DNA of 64,000 nt from Kappaphycus alvarezii (lineage: Eukaryota; Rhodophyta; Florideophyceae; Gigartinales; Solieriaceae): NCBI GenBank assembly GCA_002205965.3, contig NADL03000599.1:2852001-2916000 (forward strand), written 5' to 3'. Positions 12,510 through 26,800 of this stretch are shown here, piece by piece (position 1 is the stretch's first letter; every line of letters begins with the position of its first letter). A program made the position numbers and the translations under genes. The notes beneath the pieces were generated by a model. It did not search any database. It was not told where the DNA came from and saw only the letters and a program-made list of their open reading frames with translations.

Positions 12510-14168
12510 CCTTTTTGTCGTTGTTAGAGAGTTGATTAGCAACTTACTAAGTTTCCAAAAATTACCGCGACCATCTCAATTTCCATCGCAGGTGAGACTC
12601 TTGTTAGCAGAGAATAAATCCGCACGTTTTTGTTGCGAAGGAAAAGTTCATGTCATGCTTAACAACAGTCCATATGGCCACATGACAGACAATCGTTCCG
12701 AGCGTACTGGGAGGCGCGCGATGGGGAGTGAGAAGGGAGTGTGAGATTTGGGTGCGTCAGAGAAGAGGTTTGCAGTTGGCGATGAGGTGGATGTGTGTGT
12801 GTGTATTGTGTTTTTGCGTGCTCGAGACTTAAACTGTAACTGTAAATGAAGGTGACATGGTATTTTTTTTATGGAGAAAAGCCCCTAAAAAAAAAGATCC
12901 ACAAGATAGTTTGCGTTGTTCGCTGAACGTTGTGCTACTCCGAAGGCATTGGCATTAATAGAATTCTTTCTGATACTTCCACGGATCATTGAACATTCAC
13001 TGTGGAGAAATATTCATGGATTAGTTTGTTTAGTTCAGACACTCGCTCTTTGTCCAGGCCAAAGTGAGATAGTGGAGTTTACATGCCCAGCAGTTGATTT
13101 GGTAAAACAATCTTGTACCATGGTTCATGGACTTCATAATCCAGTAGTCAGTTTCGGGGCCGCTTGGATGCCAATAGGTTCGTATGGTGTAGCACTAGCA
13201 GGCGTAACAGCAACTGAGCTGGGGGCAATTGATATTAAGTGTATGTGAGCGCGTTGGGAGTAAGCAAGCAATACTGTAAAGCAAAGATATGACTATCACA
13301 ATACGAACATTCGAATGGTAGTCTATGGTTGAGTACTGGTTCGTCTCGGTGGTTGATTAAAACAATCCATTGCCTTCCGCTAGTCTTCCACTATCAACCG
13401 CGACTATCCGACACCAGACATCGGTCAAATCGTACAGTAAGGGCTGTCACAGATGTCATATCCGTGACCGTTCATGCTCGTCCACTGTCAGCCGCTGTCA
13501 GCCAGTGGTCATCCAATGACTAACCAGTGCCCAACCATGGATTCTGCTAGGGTCAGATATTACTTCAAGGCGACGACCAAAGTACACATAGCATTTACTG
13601 GGCAATGTTCTTGGCGGTATTACCACACACAAAGTACCATAAAAACTTATATGTTGAGATTATATTTACTCATTATTTACCTGGAATATTAAAGTTGTCC
13701 GCAAACCCCCAAAAGCGTAATAAACAAATAAAACTAGAAGACAGTTTGTTCCGAAATTTGGTTGATAATTACGAGTTTTATCAAACTCTCAAACACCCGA
13801 AAACTGGTGGTCTTGAAAGCTAACGACGAGACGACAAGACCCATTGATGTTCTTGACATAAAAAAAGCACAGCCTGTCCTCTGGTCGTGTTGAGCGTCCC
13901 ACACCGATTTAGCCCCCACAACTTTCTTGCGGGCTTGCTGGTTTACCCTTCCGTTTCTATACAGCTTTTTTAGCCCTTTCAACGCACCAGTCCGTTTGAT
14001 GTGGAATAGAGCTTCCTCAAGCAAAGGCGAGTTTACGGTTATCTCCAAGCGCGATTCTTGCTCTGGGGCTTGCGGCTTGTCCCATCACAAAACGTGCCTC
14101 TGCACCTCTGCACGTATGTCACATCTAGTTTCTATCAACCGTCGTGTAGACGACGTCCTCCAAAAATA
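12510..14168. other. No gene recognised
   Basis: Short frames only, including a 104-residue minus-strand frame at 13,734-14,048 with basic composition and no recognisable motif. A GT-rich microsatellite-like stretch lies near 12,793-12,812. Nothing further is supported. Confidence 0.5.
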
Positions 14169-15204
14169 ATGAGCGATCATTCAGATTGCGACTCACATCC
14201 GAACGAACAGGAAGGAACTGCGCAACTTCCTCAAGACGACAACAGCCATGCCGGTCACAATCTTCAGGAAACCCTAGTAGAGTAAAAGCACGTCTCTGTA
14301 GCGAAAAACAAACTCTACGTGTCGATGAGCCCATACGCAAACATTAAAAGCGGGTAACGTCATCTGTGTCGAAGCACTTGCCACACTTACATCGAGCTAT
14401 GGTCGTCACTTCAATTCCTACTGCAGGGGTCGCAAGCCGGCTGTAACGCAGCGTATTCCGGCTGCTGTCTTGCTTGAAGTTTACAGCGTCTTTCTCAAAG
14501 GGAAGCGAAGCCTATACGCTGAGCAGGGAAAGGCATTTGATGAGGCAAACATGCCCCAAGAGCGTACGCTCCAGAACGCCTTTCGGAGTGCGCTAGATGG
14601 GATATATACGGGCGTGTCGGATGGAGTTGGTGCAGAGCGGTTTACACTTCAGGACGGTGATCTGATGCAAAAGTTGAAACAGTCAGATAACTATAATAAG
14701 AGAAAGAGGTCGGCGTTTCGAGAAGCGCTCATAAGTACCAGCGAAAGAAAAAACCAGGGAACCGAATGTAGTTTACAAGATCAGGTTGCTACGGCAGACA
14801 AGAACGTGACACCCGTAGTTCGAAAAGGTGGGACAGGGTCGGGAGCTATTATGATTGCGGGTACACTGGCTGCAGCAACAGAGAAACTAGTCAGACTCTC
14901 TAAAAAGCAGGAATTGGAAAAGTCGATGAGTGCGATTACATCTATTGTGTCCGTCGTGGACAAACAGTCTGTGAATTTGACAAAAGCTTTTAGAGAGCGA
15001 ATTGCAGCCCAAGAAAAAGACATAGAAAGTAAAAATGAGTTGAGAACGAAGCAAATAAGGGCACTGGAGAGTCAGGAAATAGATCGCCGTACTGGCCGTC
15101 TATTGATTTTCGAGATCAAAAGGTTATTACCGAGGAAGAGTTTCAAACTAAGGTCAAGAAACTTGCCGCAATCTAGTAGTCCCATTCACCTCTCTCACTA
15201 TTAA
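14169..15204 (+). CDS. PIF/Harbinger-associated second protein (accessory ORF), likely interrupted
   Basis: The long open frame (14,470-15,204; the frame is open from about 14,327) encodes about 250 residues. The central part is rich in Ser, Gly and Thr, followed by a coiled-coil-like stretch with many Lys, Glu and Gln (KAFRERIAAQEKDIESKN). An upstream ATG at 14,169 begins an acidic frame (MSDHSDCDSHPNEQ) that could be a first exon. The 3' end overlaps the tail of the minus-strand Harbinger transposase by about 30 bp. PIF/Harbinger elements usually carry a second, often Myb-like, protein that helps the transposase enter the nucleus and bind DNA. I see no clear Myb motif, so the assignment rests on position. 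It could also be an unrelated host ORF. Confidence 0.4.
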
Positions 15205-16435
15205 TAGCGGGTTGTAAAGATATGCCGAAGTCACATCTTTTGCGGTGTAGAAAGTTGGCCAGGATAGTGGCACTTCTAAACATGTGGGAGAAAAAGTTGC
15301 GCCTGTTTGGAAAGGTGTCCGGAAATCTTCGAAAAAGCTGTTTTAAACCACCAATACCCCACTCGACGCGGACTCGGAAACCAGAATGTAGTTTGTTAAA
15401 TGCCCGCAAGGCCAGATCAACTTCAACGTTTTCTACTTCTCTTGCGTCAATTAGTCTCAAATAAAATGATCCAGACCGAGGTAACCCTGGTCTCCTAAAA
15501 GATATTCCAATGGGTGAGGATTATTGGGGTAGATTGTAAAGAAGCACTGCCATTATCGTCCAAGCTTTGTGTCACGAAGAACTGTCACATCATGATACGA
15601 CCCAGCGTATCCATCACTCACATATCTGAACAGTCCCTTATGATAAATCACAACTGCGACGTTGAAGCAATACATCTTCTTTCTCCCATTGAAGTACGCG
15701 CGATGATGTTCATGTGACTGTCGCCTTATTAGAAACAAATTGCCATCTACATACGCGATACTGCCTGGAAACAGAGGAATAAAATTTCGCATGGCTGTAC
15801 GTTCCTCTGGAGAAGGCCATGCTATCTCAGACACCATAACTTCATTGATGAGTTCCATCAAAAACATGGCGTCATCCAGGAAAAATGTTCTGCTGTAATT
15901 CCAGGTTGCGGCATCCTGTCTAACAGCAGATGAGCATCTCAAATACATGATGGTAGATAATAAACAGTCACCTGGACAGAGTTTGTGGGGGCTTCCATTT
16001 GCACCACGGATTTGATTCGTATGTCTGCTTCGAGTTGCGATGTAGTGGCAGATCTTGTCCGCTAAAAACTCAAACTCAGATGGATAAAACCCGGTAATTA
16101 CCTTGAAAAGCGTATATGCCCCTCTATGAGGTTCTTAAGACGACCTATTTTGCCAATGGACGGATTAACTGAGTAGTCTCCTACCTCATGTTCGTCATGC
16201 AGTTTGTTAATGATGTTAGAGCGCCTTGTAATACCAATTTGCATGACTTGTAGATGTTCAAGACATGCATTAGGAGCACTGCACCAGTTCTGATCTGATT
16301 TTTGTCTTCTCCTTCATAAAATTCAATGCTATCTTCCATTTTTGGAGCGAGCCTATGTTGATTTAGGATGTATCGATTGGATGAAAGGTCCAAAAAAGTT
16401 GAATGGCAAGATAGCTTGACGGCAAGCACTTTCAT
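15173..16435 (-). pseudogene. PIF/Harbinger transposase (DDE_Tnp_4 family), broken
   Basis: The minus-strand frame at 15,948-15,553 contains GSIAYVDGNLFLIRRQ, then RAYFNGRKKMYCFNV and YVSDGYAGSYHDVTVLRD. This is the core of the DDE_Tnp_4 superfamily with its first Asp. Next, in another frame near 15,510-15,465, comes EYLLGDQGYLGLDHFI, the second catalytic Asp block. The frame at 15,460-15,173 carries VRVEWGIGGLKQLFRRF, with the catalytic Glu and the usual basic stretch. The frame changes at least twice across these parts and a TGA follows the second block, so the gene is non-functional as read. A frame at 16,435-16,181 may be the N-terminal region. The enzyme would cut and paste the element, normally at 3-bp targets. 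I could not identify terminal repeats. Confidence 0.75.
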
Positions 16436-17986
16436 TTCAGGAAATGATTGTCCAAGTTCTGATTTTTATTTACGAACAATATTTTCAAAAAATAATACCA
16501 CTTTGCAGGATTTTTGTTTACGAAAAATTCTATTGTTTGTTTCAAATTAGCCGAGCACAGCAACAAAAATTCTCTTGAGACAAATTAAAATCATCTTAGA
16601 GTCACTCAAATGCCGAATCACTGCTATCAGACCCTGTGCGTAGGTAGAGTTAAGTGCAGGAGCATACTGTAGCAGCCAAAATTGAACCAACTAGTACAAT
16701 ACTAAGGGGTCCTCCTTGAAATAATCTTTGAAGTTTTAAGTATTTTTTATCGAGTTTTTGAATCTCTACAAAGTCTGTAAAAACTGCGGTCTACCCGTAC
16801 GCTGAAAATAGACTTCGAAAAGCAACCTTAATCAGAGCAACTAATTAACTTCAATAGAGCCTTCCGAGGCAGTGGAATCACTTGTATGCATGAACTGACG
16901 GTTTTTTATCGAATTTCAAGGAATAAATTCCAAAAAAGCTCAATTTTCCCTTCTTTCTTTGGACTGGCGGCTTCTTGTAGTTACTGCTTTTTATTTTTCG
17001 CAGAACCCATCCAGCAGTAGGTGTCGGAAAAATTTTGAAGGAATTATGTAACGAACCTGCTCCGCACTAAAGAGATTCACGAGTGGTTCATGACATTGCG
17101 TGAAAGGAAACGGATGATGAGAAATAGATTTAGTAAAGGGGAAAAGAAAGCTTATCTGGTAAGGCGACGGAATAATTAGCCTATCGTGATATTGAATTTT
17201 GTTAGAAAAGAAAGCCCTCAAATTCCGAAAAGAAAAGCAAAACGTTCCCCCCTCCGACACTGAATCCCCCACATTTTTCTAGATATAATAAAGACGTCTC
17301 CTATTTTCTTTGTTACACAAAGCCTTACTTACAAACTCCCCCGGTTCTCAGCCTCCCGAGCTCCCACGGTAAACGCAACCCCTATTCCCCTTGTAAACAA
17401 ATACAGTGCTTTTACTAGTTTGGTAGCTGCCATAGATAGCGTTGCACTATGCCCGCTGCTGGGCAACCCTGGAAAAACTATCCATGAGAGCACTGGTCAC
17501 GTTAAAAACAGGAATTATCTTTTAGTATGGATGCCCATGGGGCTGATATCCTACCACTTCCTATAAATGATGAATCATCTTTACTTCATTATTTATAAAC
17601 CAATTGCTACAGGGAAATGCAACAGAGTCACCTGACCATCATAAAATAAAAATAGACGCATTTCATTCCGAAGAAATAACCATGGCTCAAGGTCGCTCGC
17701 TGCACGGTGTTTGTCGATGGCTATTTCGAGCGTATTGTCGTCCCGCACCATCAGCGCACGTGGAGCCACCTGTAAAATGCTTGTAATAACGGCTCTTCCA
17801 CTTGAACAGGGTTTACAAAGTCAGTCGGTCGCCAAGTTAATTCGTCCGTAGTTTTCTTCGTTGTGGTTTCCGTCGTGTGTAAGTTGTCATGCTTACACTA
17901 GAAGTTTTTCAAGCTGTCTTCATATCGTATTAACACGATGTAATTTTTTTCTGGTCCCCCGTTTTTTTTTCGTATTTGGTGCATGG
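16436..17986. other. No gene recognised
   Basis: AT-leaning DNA with short frames only. The longest minus-strand frame (16,991-17,272) is Phe/Ser-rich and unrecognised. It ends at the left LTR of the gypsy fossil. Confidence 0.55.
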
Positions 17987-18285
17987 TGTCGTTTCTCGAG
18001 GTTGATTGGGTGCGTCGCAAGACTGGAGCAAAGAGTTTGACAGAGGTGAGGATGTAACTGTCAAATCGCAAACCAAGAGGTAATAGGTCAAGTACTGTAT
18101 ATCCTGAGCTTTGTAAGCGCAATTGCTGGGAGGTGGACTGCAATGGGTGAGCGAACAACGGACACTGTACAAGTGCACATATAACGGGCGGAAGTAAAGT
18201 ATTGAAAGGGAGCGAACAGAAAAGTAGAGAAGAAAAACAGGAGAATGAGAAAAAAGAATAACCAACGCATCAACTGGTGTTGCCA
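17987..18285 (+). repeat. Gypsy 5' LTR
   Basis: About 299 bp, starting TGTCG and ending TGCCA. It aligns with 23,297-23,536 plus 33,890-33,900, sharing blocks such as GAGGTTGATTGGG, CGTCGCAAGACTGGAGCAAAG and GGAGGTGGACTG-AATG. The two LTRs differ by two sizeable indels plus many point differences. Confidence 0.8.
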
Positions 18286-21200
18286 TTCCAAACAAAAACC
18301 ATTCAAAACCCATCATGTTACTGTTGCGACAGGATGACTCCAAAAAAGCTGAATCATCTAGCACAAACTGAGTCAGAATATTCGACTGAAAACAAGATAC
18401 GTTGGTCTTTTTTGCTCTTATCTGCAAATCGTTGTCATTTGTGGAAAAGAAGATGGCGAGAGAATCTTTGACCTACTCGGCAATCTCGATGGTGAAGCCT
18501 TCGAGTGCTTTTTCTATCGATGGAAAAAATGATGGCGGAAGGTTTAGACTTCGAGAAGGTTAAGAATTCATTCATTGAGCGCTTCGCGATACGAGAGGAG
18601 CTACTGGACATCGTTCTGAATGCAATTTCTGCAGACTGCACAAAAACGGGCTCTCAACCTCTCTACACGAGGTCTATTCTTTGTACAACAGAACATTGTT
18701 TGACGAGAAGGCAAAGTTCGGCTTCCCGCGCAAAATCGTGATGGAATTTCCTGAGCTGGCTGCGTTTGTTATTTACTGAAGCCCAGAGGACAACTAGACT
18801 TTGAAGAAAGTCGTGGAAGACTTCGACCGTGGCAAGAAGGCATTCTAATCCGTCGACATCGATCAAGGACGTCACTTCTTTCATTCAGGTAATAGTATTT
18901 CGCAAGCCGATTCTATATTGAAGCCGCAGAAAGACTCATCGCTTGAAATTAAGATCAAAGATTAGGAGGATCAAATATATACCCTGGCGGACAAGCTAGC
19001 GGATTTGACACTCGTGATTAAAAAGGTTCACTCTATTGGGACGCTTGGGCAATATAAGGGAAGAAGTACCTGGGCTAATCAGGACGGATCGGATGTAGCC
19101 TGCACTTTTTGCGACAAAACGGGACACAGTTCCAGCAAGTTCCCCGATAATCCCAATAGAGACAAGAAATGCGCTTCCCTTGGAAAGAGGGGTCATGTCG
19201 AGGAAAACTGTTGGTCACGACTTCGCAAGGAAGGCAAAAGGGATATTTATGTGGTTGGAGAATCAAATGGCAGCGAAAGTGAAGACGCTCCGCGCAATAG
19301 GCAAAGGAACAAACAAGATGCCCAGGTGAATATCGTAATGGAAAAGGATTCATCTGACAAAGGAGTGCTAGCAGTCAAGAGGAGTGCAGACGGGCAACTG
19401 GCCCCACAGCAGAAAAGAGTAGGAGGTTTCGAACCGATTGGACCTTTGCTAAATACTGGCGCTACACCGAGACCCAGGAAATGGGCCACACCAAAGAAGA
19501 CCGAAAAGAAACGGAATTCGAAGAAGAGCAAGAAGACGAACCTCATCGAGTAGACGCCGAAGTAAGAGGTGACTACTGACGAATGTATCTTCTGGGCTTA
19601 CCTTCGGGCAGCTCCTACGGGGAGACGCGGTTGAAGCGAGAACCTAGATGGTAAGGCTTCTGAGTTATATAAATTCTCAGCAAGTGAATGATTTATATGC
19701 TACAAATCGTCGAGTCGATCACGGCAGAAGCTTCCTGAAGCTGGCCCGCACAAAGGTACTCGGGATGAAAGCTTATGCTCTACTGAATTATGTAAACAGT
19801 ACCGAGTGTATTGTCCAAGGATATTGCCGACAGGTTAGCAGTATTTCCGGAGGAAATAAAGAAGAACATTACAGTAGCCACGGGCGCAACTTCTGCTGCT
19901 GCGGCTATCCTAAGGGACATTACCGTCACTTGAGACAACGTTTATTTAAAACTGGACTTAAGGATCCTCAAATACTCCCCTGTTGATTTCGTCATTGGAG
20001 ATACATCAATGGAAGCCCTTAAAGGAACATTGCATCTTGGAGAATGGGTAGTTCTATTCACCATAGAAGGAAAAAATTCAAATTCCCCTGGAACTAGGTT
20101 GCAAACGTCCAGCAGGCCCAAAGAGTGAGAATGAAAGCGAGGAATTGACCTCAGCATCGTCAGCTGCACCCTCTTCCAGCTCCGAATCTGACAATGAAGA
20201 AGTAGAGCAGAATTATGTGATCATGATCGTGAGAGGTCTAATGAGGAGTTCAGAAACAAAGGATAACTCCCTTCAGGCGAAGCTGAAACACGTGGAGGAA
20301 CCGCATCTCACCAAGATCAATTATATAATAGGCAACAGCGTTTTATAGCATCCTCTTGGTACGACTTAAGGCAAGCAGATGTCCCTACTGAGCACTCAAT
20401 CGAGCTCAAGGATGAAAGCTACATCATCTTCTATGACTAAAGGAGGATAAGATCGTGATAGAATAGCGAGACAATATGATGAGTGCAGTAATTATTGTTC
20501 TTTCTTCGTCCGTATGGTCCTTTCCAAGCGTCATTGCCACCAAATCGGATTTAATACAAGGTTTTTCGTCAACTACGGTAATTTGAGTGAAAAAATGGTG
20601 CAGAAGAGGTGGACAATCCCAAGCTTCAAGATATATTTGATTACTTCGGCAGCTCCAAGGTTTTTACAACCATGGATTTACTCACCGGGTACTGGCAGGT
20701 ACGTTTATCCGAAAGCTGTCAAAAGAAGACCACGTTTACTTGTAGATATGGCAACTAACAATTCTAAGATATCCCATTTGAATTAATGAACACTCCGCTC
20801 AGGTTCTAACGTATGATGGACATGGTGTCAGCGAGAGTAGATTTCTCATTCGTCTACATCGATGATGTGGTTATATTTTCGCGATCAATAATCGACCACG
20901 ATGAGCAACTGAGGCACGTTTTCGGGCGGATCTTCAAGTACGGACTCAGAATCAAGATGTAGAAGTGCTTTTTCGCGAGAAAAGGGGTCAGTATGCTCGG
21001 ACATGTCGTAAATGAAACCGGAGTGAGCGTCGAGTCGACAAAGATCAAGGCCATCCGGCAGACTCCGAGTCTAACGAACTAAACTGAATTGCGTAGCTTT
21101 GTTGGCCTCTCTGGTTTCTATTGACTATTTATTCGTGGATTTGTGAGTAAATCGGCAGTATAACATGATGGTAAATCGAAGAAAAGACAGTTCAAAGGAA

Positions 21201-23296
21201 AATGGAGATGAGAAAGTCCTTCGAGAGCCTGAGGAAAGTTTTCAGACTTTGAGCGACCGTTCATATTTAAGACGGACGCATCATCAGTGGTTGTTGGGGC
21301 TGTCCTCTCCGATAAGAGTGCGTATGGGTCCATCCACAAAGTGGAGTTCGTCAGTCGCACATTGACGTCTGCAAAACGCAGATACTCAATCTGGGAAAAA
21401 GAGAGTCTTGCTTTCGTATTCCCCTTGCGGAAATTCCGGATGTATCTTCTATCCCCGGAACCTTTCAGGTTAAAAACGTATCATCAGTCGATGAGCTAAA
21501 AATTCAAGAACAAGGATGTGCATGGCCAACTTTTGAGGTGGTTAGACTTACTGGCTGAATACAATTTTGAGATTGAATATATACCGGGCAAAAAGAACAA
21601 GGTTTTGGATTTTCTCTCAAGGATACCTCCATTAAAGGAAAGAGACCAACATTCAGACATGGGCGACCTGTTTATGATGAATAAGGATCAAGGAAAATAG
21701 TCACTCGACCTGGAACCAGAGCTTGGAGACATCCAAGAGTACTTGGAAGACCACGAATCCAGTGAGACCGACGCGAAGAAGCAGCCCTGAATCAAGCATC
21801 TAGTTAATAACTCTCTTTTTTGGGAAGTAGAACTACTGCGGCGCACTAAATTGGGTCCAAAACTATTCTTAGTGATACCAGAGAGGGAATTAATTCCCTA
21901 GTGTTACCAAGGTGACCTCGAGCACTTGAATTCACGATCTGCACTTCAGACGACCCGGAAAATGTTTTGGTGGCCATGGTTGGTGACGTATATTACACAA
22001 TACAGCAGATCTTGTGACTCTTGACAGCTTATGGGACCCCGACCACGGTACGAATCGAAACTCAGGACTCCATCCTTGGGATTATCCGAAATCATCTCTA
22101 TCGATTTTGCTGGTCCCTATCCCGGCCCGAAAAGAGATTCGCGCTTAATTCTTGTCTGTGTCGAGCACCTCAGTAGATGGTGGATAGCAAAATCCATTTC
22201 CATGCGACTGCGGAGATAGCTCTGTACTTTGTCGAGGATGAGGTGTCCCACTCATTCGGGCCACCAACGACAGTCATAAGCGATAATGCCGCGTGTCTCA
22301 CAGCTAAATCATTGCAATTATACCTGCTCGAAAGCTATGTAGAATGGAAGACAGTCTTAGCATATAGCTCAATGTCAAATGGGAGGGCAGAACGGATGAT
22401 TGGGACCATTAAGAAACGTAGCGAGAGAGTAATTCAATCCAACAAATCCGAGGTAGACATTGCTTTGGAATACGTGGTCTTCAGTTTCGGAAGAGTGTCA
22501 ATTTCTGGAAGAGTTTTTCTATTAGAGATTCTCTATGGAATCCCTCCGAGAATTCAACCACGAGAAAGGTTGGTAGAAATGGCGAAGGGAAGTACATTGT
22601 CGGATGAGAGACGCAAGCTACGGCTAATGGGAATCGACTCGGGCAGAGCAAATAAGATCTTAAATGGGACCAACAAGACCTACAGTACGAAGATACGTTC
22701 GTTCGAAGTCGGATACCAAGTTCTGATTTCGTATGGACAGGTTTTTCTGACAGAGAAGTGGCCATTCCTTCAAGCCATTGTTCTATGGGCCCGGGGAGTT
22801 CATTAGAGGTCAAAATCCGCGGTACCTTTTGAAATCGGAGACAGGACGCTTTACCCGTAGAGCGAAGAAGTTGGTGAAGTAAATCAATCGCGACAACTAT
22901 TACTGTTGAGAAATAAATTCTCCACCTAACCACTGAAAAATATACTTTGAATCGGTAAATCATGATTATATGAGTGCTGAAAGAACGATTCGGTAACCAC
23001 GCCCATCTAAAAACGAATCCGAAAACCTTTTCTTGCCTCTTTCTTTCCCTTTCCTTCGTACCTTCCCATGCTTTCTGAGTATTATTTTCTCCCTTGGCGT
23101 GGTCATGGAGATATATCTCGAAGAAAGTGCGATACCACCCATTCTACTTTGTGTAGTCTGTCTGGTGTGAGCCATTCCAGGAAGCCAGCCGCTAGCGATT
23201 TGGAACCCTTTATAGCGATCTTTTCCACAGTTCAGCCAGAGCTCACCAGCAGGCGCTTCTAGACGAAACCCATGGTTTCGTCGAAGAGGGGGGACA

Positions 23297-23536
23297 TGTA
23301 GAGCCTAGAGGTTGATTGGGCGCGTCGCAAGACTGGAGCAAAGAATGTAAGCAGAGGTGAGTGTGTAACTGTCAAAGCGCAAACATAGAGGTGATAGATC
23401 AAGTATAATGCAGTAGTTCTTGGTGACATAATATATCCAGAGCACCGTTAGCGCAAATTCTGTGAGGTGGACTGTAATGGATGAGCGTCCAACGGACACT
23501 ATACAAGAGGGAAAGAAAGACCAACCCACACATCAC
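23297..23536 (+). repeat. Gypsy 3' LTR, main part
   Basis: It begins with TGTAGAG directly after a purine-rich run (GAAGAGGGGGGA), which is the expected polypurine tract of the plus-strand gypsy element. It ends at ATCAC, where the Copia LTR begins. The remaining bases of this LTR lie on the far side of the Copia element at 33,890-33,900. Confidence 0.8.
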
Positions 23537-23815
23537 TGTTGTTGCCTTCGCATCGTTCGCAGACAGGCCGTCGACCGACCTGGTTCTTCACGGGGCGCTC
23601 TTTCCGTCGGCGGAACAGAACGCGTCAAAGGAATTCTACGAACGAAGCAACAGGGACTGGGGAGTCGTTCCAACCCCAGTCGGCCGAAATAGCGGTCACA
23701 TTTATTATTCTCGCCGCCTTCGTGAAATTCGAAATACTTTAATTCAATTACACCTAGCGGCCTCGCAAAACGCAAGCGAGCAGCACTGTAGTCTCCAGTC
23801 GCAACCATCTTCACA
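23537..23815 (-). repeat. Copia 3' LTR (279 bp)
   Basis: In plus orientation it starts TGTTGTTGCC and ends CTTCACA. It aligns without gaps to 32,036-33,884 once the Tc1 element and one copy of its TA target are removed; both are then exactly 279 bp. The Copia reading frame ends three bases inside it. Confidence 0.88.
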
Positions 23816-26800
23816 CTCCCGCATTTTCAATGTTGGGAGCTTGTTCTGGTCGAACTATCCACTGCTGCACGGAGCAAGTATCTAATCCGTTCTGTAGCAA
23901 CTGAGTTAAAACTCCATTTCCACGGAATTTAGAAAGCCCGTCCGCAGGGTTTTTCGCAATACTCAAAAGTCCAATCTGCGTAGTCTCCAAGCTCTTGTAT
24001 GATTCCCGGGCGGCCATGACATCGATAATTAATCTTTTCTTATTGGTCTGCTGCCCCTTTGTAACTGAGTCGAAAACTTGCTTCGAGTCGGTAAAGCAAT
24101 AAAGGGGGATCTTCGCACCGGGCATCCGCTCGAGATCCTTGCGGAGCATAAAGGCCCGATCGAAGCCATCAACAAATGCATAAATTTCATCACCCATTAT
24201 TGACCGAACAACCCGCTTAGATTTCTTGTTCGAGTAATCAAGGACATGCGCCTGTCCGGTATTGTCCGCAAGGCGAATGAAGAAGCCTAGCTGGGACGAG
24301 ATATCATCGTTCGACGCAAAGGCTGCATCAGCATACATCTTAAGCCGTAGCGAACCTATATCCAACCACTTGTATTTTAATCCCGACATATTTCCTTTCT
24401 TGACGATCTTAACAGCCTTTTTTAACTCAAAGATATTGTCTTTTGAGAACGTCGCCTCTGTCACCTGTGCTGCTCTGTTTATTGTACAGCAGAGTTCAGG
24501 GTGTTAATTCGCTAGCCAAGCAAGCATCGCTCGATGCCTTCTAAATTCTTCGAACGTACAATCCTTCGATATTTTAGGAAGGCGTTTGACATGCTGCTTT
24601 TGAGATACTGAGAATTCTCCAGGTCTCAAAGTTTTTATGACAGTGCCAAAGAAGTCGAGGTTGTCATACACTATTGGCTTAGAGTCAAACATTTCAGGCT
24701 CTTCAACGTCTTCTTCTCGAAGTTTTCATCCCCTGCATGGAGATTATCATCAACATAGATGCCAATCAGGCTTTCAAGATCCCCGTTGGACATTTCCAAA
24801 TAAAGAGCCGGGGCTCCGGTCCTGGAAGACATCCCCAAGTCATTTGCGACGTGGAAGTGGATTGTCGCAACCCAGTAATCACCCGCATCGCACATACCAT
24901 TGAGCGGTCGCAGCAACTTTAGTAGTTCCTCATGATTAATGCAGATGATGTCCAGGTCCTCACGCTTTGGTAGGATGAATATGCTTCGACTTATCTTGTC
25001 CTTGCTCTGCACGTAGGCTTGGTTAACGTCATGGGAGAAGATCCGGAACCCCTTGATTGCAGCAACGGAGAGGATCAGACGAATGGATGAAGACCTTAAT
25101 GTGGCGACGTCGTGTACCATGTAAGGTTTGTCTTTGTCGTTACGTCCTTGAGCAATGTATCTCGCCTTCTCCTTCTCGACTCTGGCTCCCACATTCTTGA
25201 GCGCAAGAACGAATCTTCCGCCCAGTATGTTAGAATCATTTTGAACTTCGGCTCTGGGGATGACTTTCCACACTTTACTTTCCTTTAGACCGCTAATCTC
25301 CGACACTTTCGCAGCCCTGAATTTGGAGTTGTTTCTGCGAGGATCGCTTGGGCTCAGCACTTCAGTGATGTACACACCGATGTAAGCAATGTTAAACATC
25401 GGGTGGTCCAGAGCATCTTTCGCGTGCCTTTGGTACTGTTTCACACTTTGAATTTCAGCAAGAACATCAAGGAGGTCCTCTGTTTTCATCTGGACTGCAT
25501 TCAACAATGGAGTCATTCTTTGACGAGGGATCATCAAGCAGATAACCGCGGTTGTCCATCATCGGTTGAGCAGCTCTAGCGTCGCCTCCTGCATCTACGA
25601 GAAGAGGGGCAGATCCCGGATCATAAGAGCATCGTTCTCCTCCCTGACGTGCTTCACCTTGTCGAGTGACGCTCGAATAAAACGATCTCCGTCGTCCAAA
25701 GTCAGAATTTTACCTTGCTTATCACGCACGACGAGTGGCCCTACCCACTCAGCTGTGGGCTTCTCTCTGTACATGAGTACTTAGTCTCCAATGGCATACG
25801 TAACATCAGCGGCCGCAGGTACGTTTCTACTCAGTGCAGTACTGAGACGGGCGTTGTGGGATATTTTCGTCATTTCATTTCGTGCCCGGCTTAGTGCTTT
25901 CATCCGCTTACTGTGATCGGAGAGGTCTTTTAGCATGCATGGAATACGCGGAAGGACACCAAACACCAAGACCGTGGGCACGAGTCCTGACGGCCCGACG
26001 GTATCGTTAACAGCCTTGACTGCCAGCTGCAGAGCGAGACTGCGTTCGATGAGCGGGTCGTCGGCAGTGACCTTGTTATAGACTCGACTGGGGAAAGAGT
26101 GATATCGTTCCCCTACCCCGAGCGCGTTATGACTTTCAACGCCGGAGGTTTGCTCCTTTATACCAGCGGCTTGCACAAAGTTCTTCCATCCCAACGATTC
26201 GAACTGCCGCCCTTGGTCTACCGCAATGCTGTCTTGGAAACCGACGTATGTAGACACCCATATGTGCATGAAAGCATTCCATGTATCAGTGGTCGATTCC
26301 CCCTTAAGGAAGCAAGCGGCGCTGAACTTGGTGTCTTTATCAACCACGTGCAGCACAGTGCTCTTCTCAAGCTTCATCAAGTCGAAGCAGACTTTCGATT
26401 GAATGCGCATTCCCCACCGGGAAGGGATACCTTGAATCGGTGAGGAGCATCTGCTTCCCTCTTTAATACTTCTCAAGTTGCAGTTATGCGTTCCAGGTCC
26501 GCCGTGAGCTCCGGGGACACAGATTCTAGGTCAGCTCTTCGCATCATCGCGTACAGTTTGCCTGGATATGAATGGTGGAAATTTCATTGTATCTTACGAG
26601 TCTCAGCAGAAGAAAAGAATATTCTGACACACCATTCTATGTAGACATGCCCTCGCTTATGCACCAAAGGTAGCGTCCATCCGTCGGATTTCGAGCGTAC
26701 AGCTTCATCTGCAAAGTCCAAGATGAGTCTTGTCTGAGTGAGGAGATCAAGGCCCAGGAGTAAAGGCACATCAACATCGACGACGTCGCGGTGAATGAGA

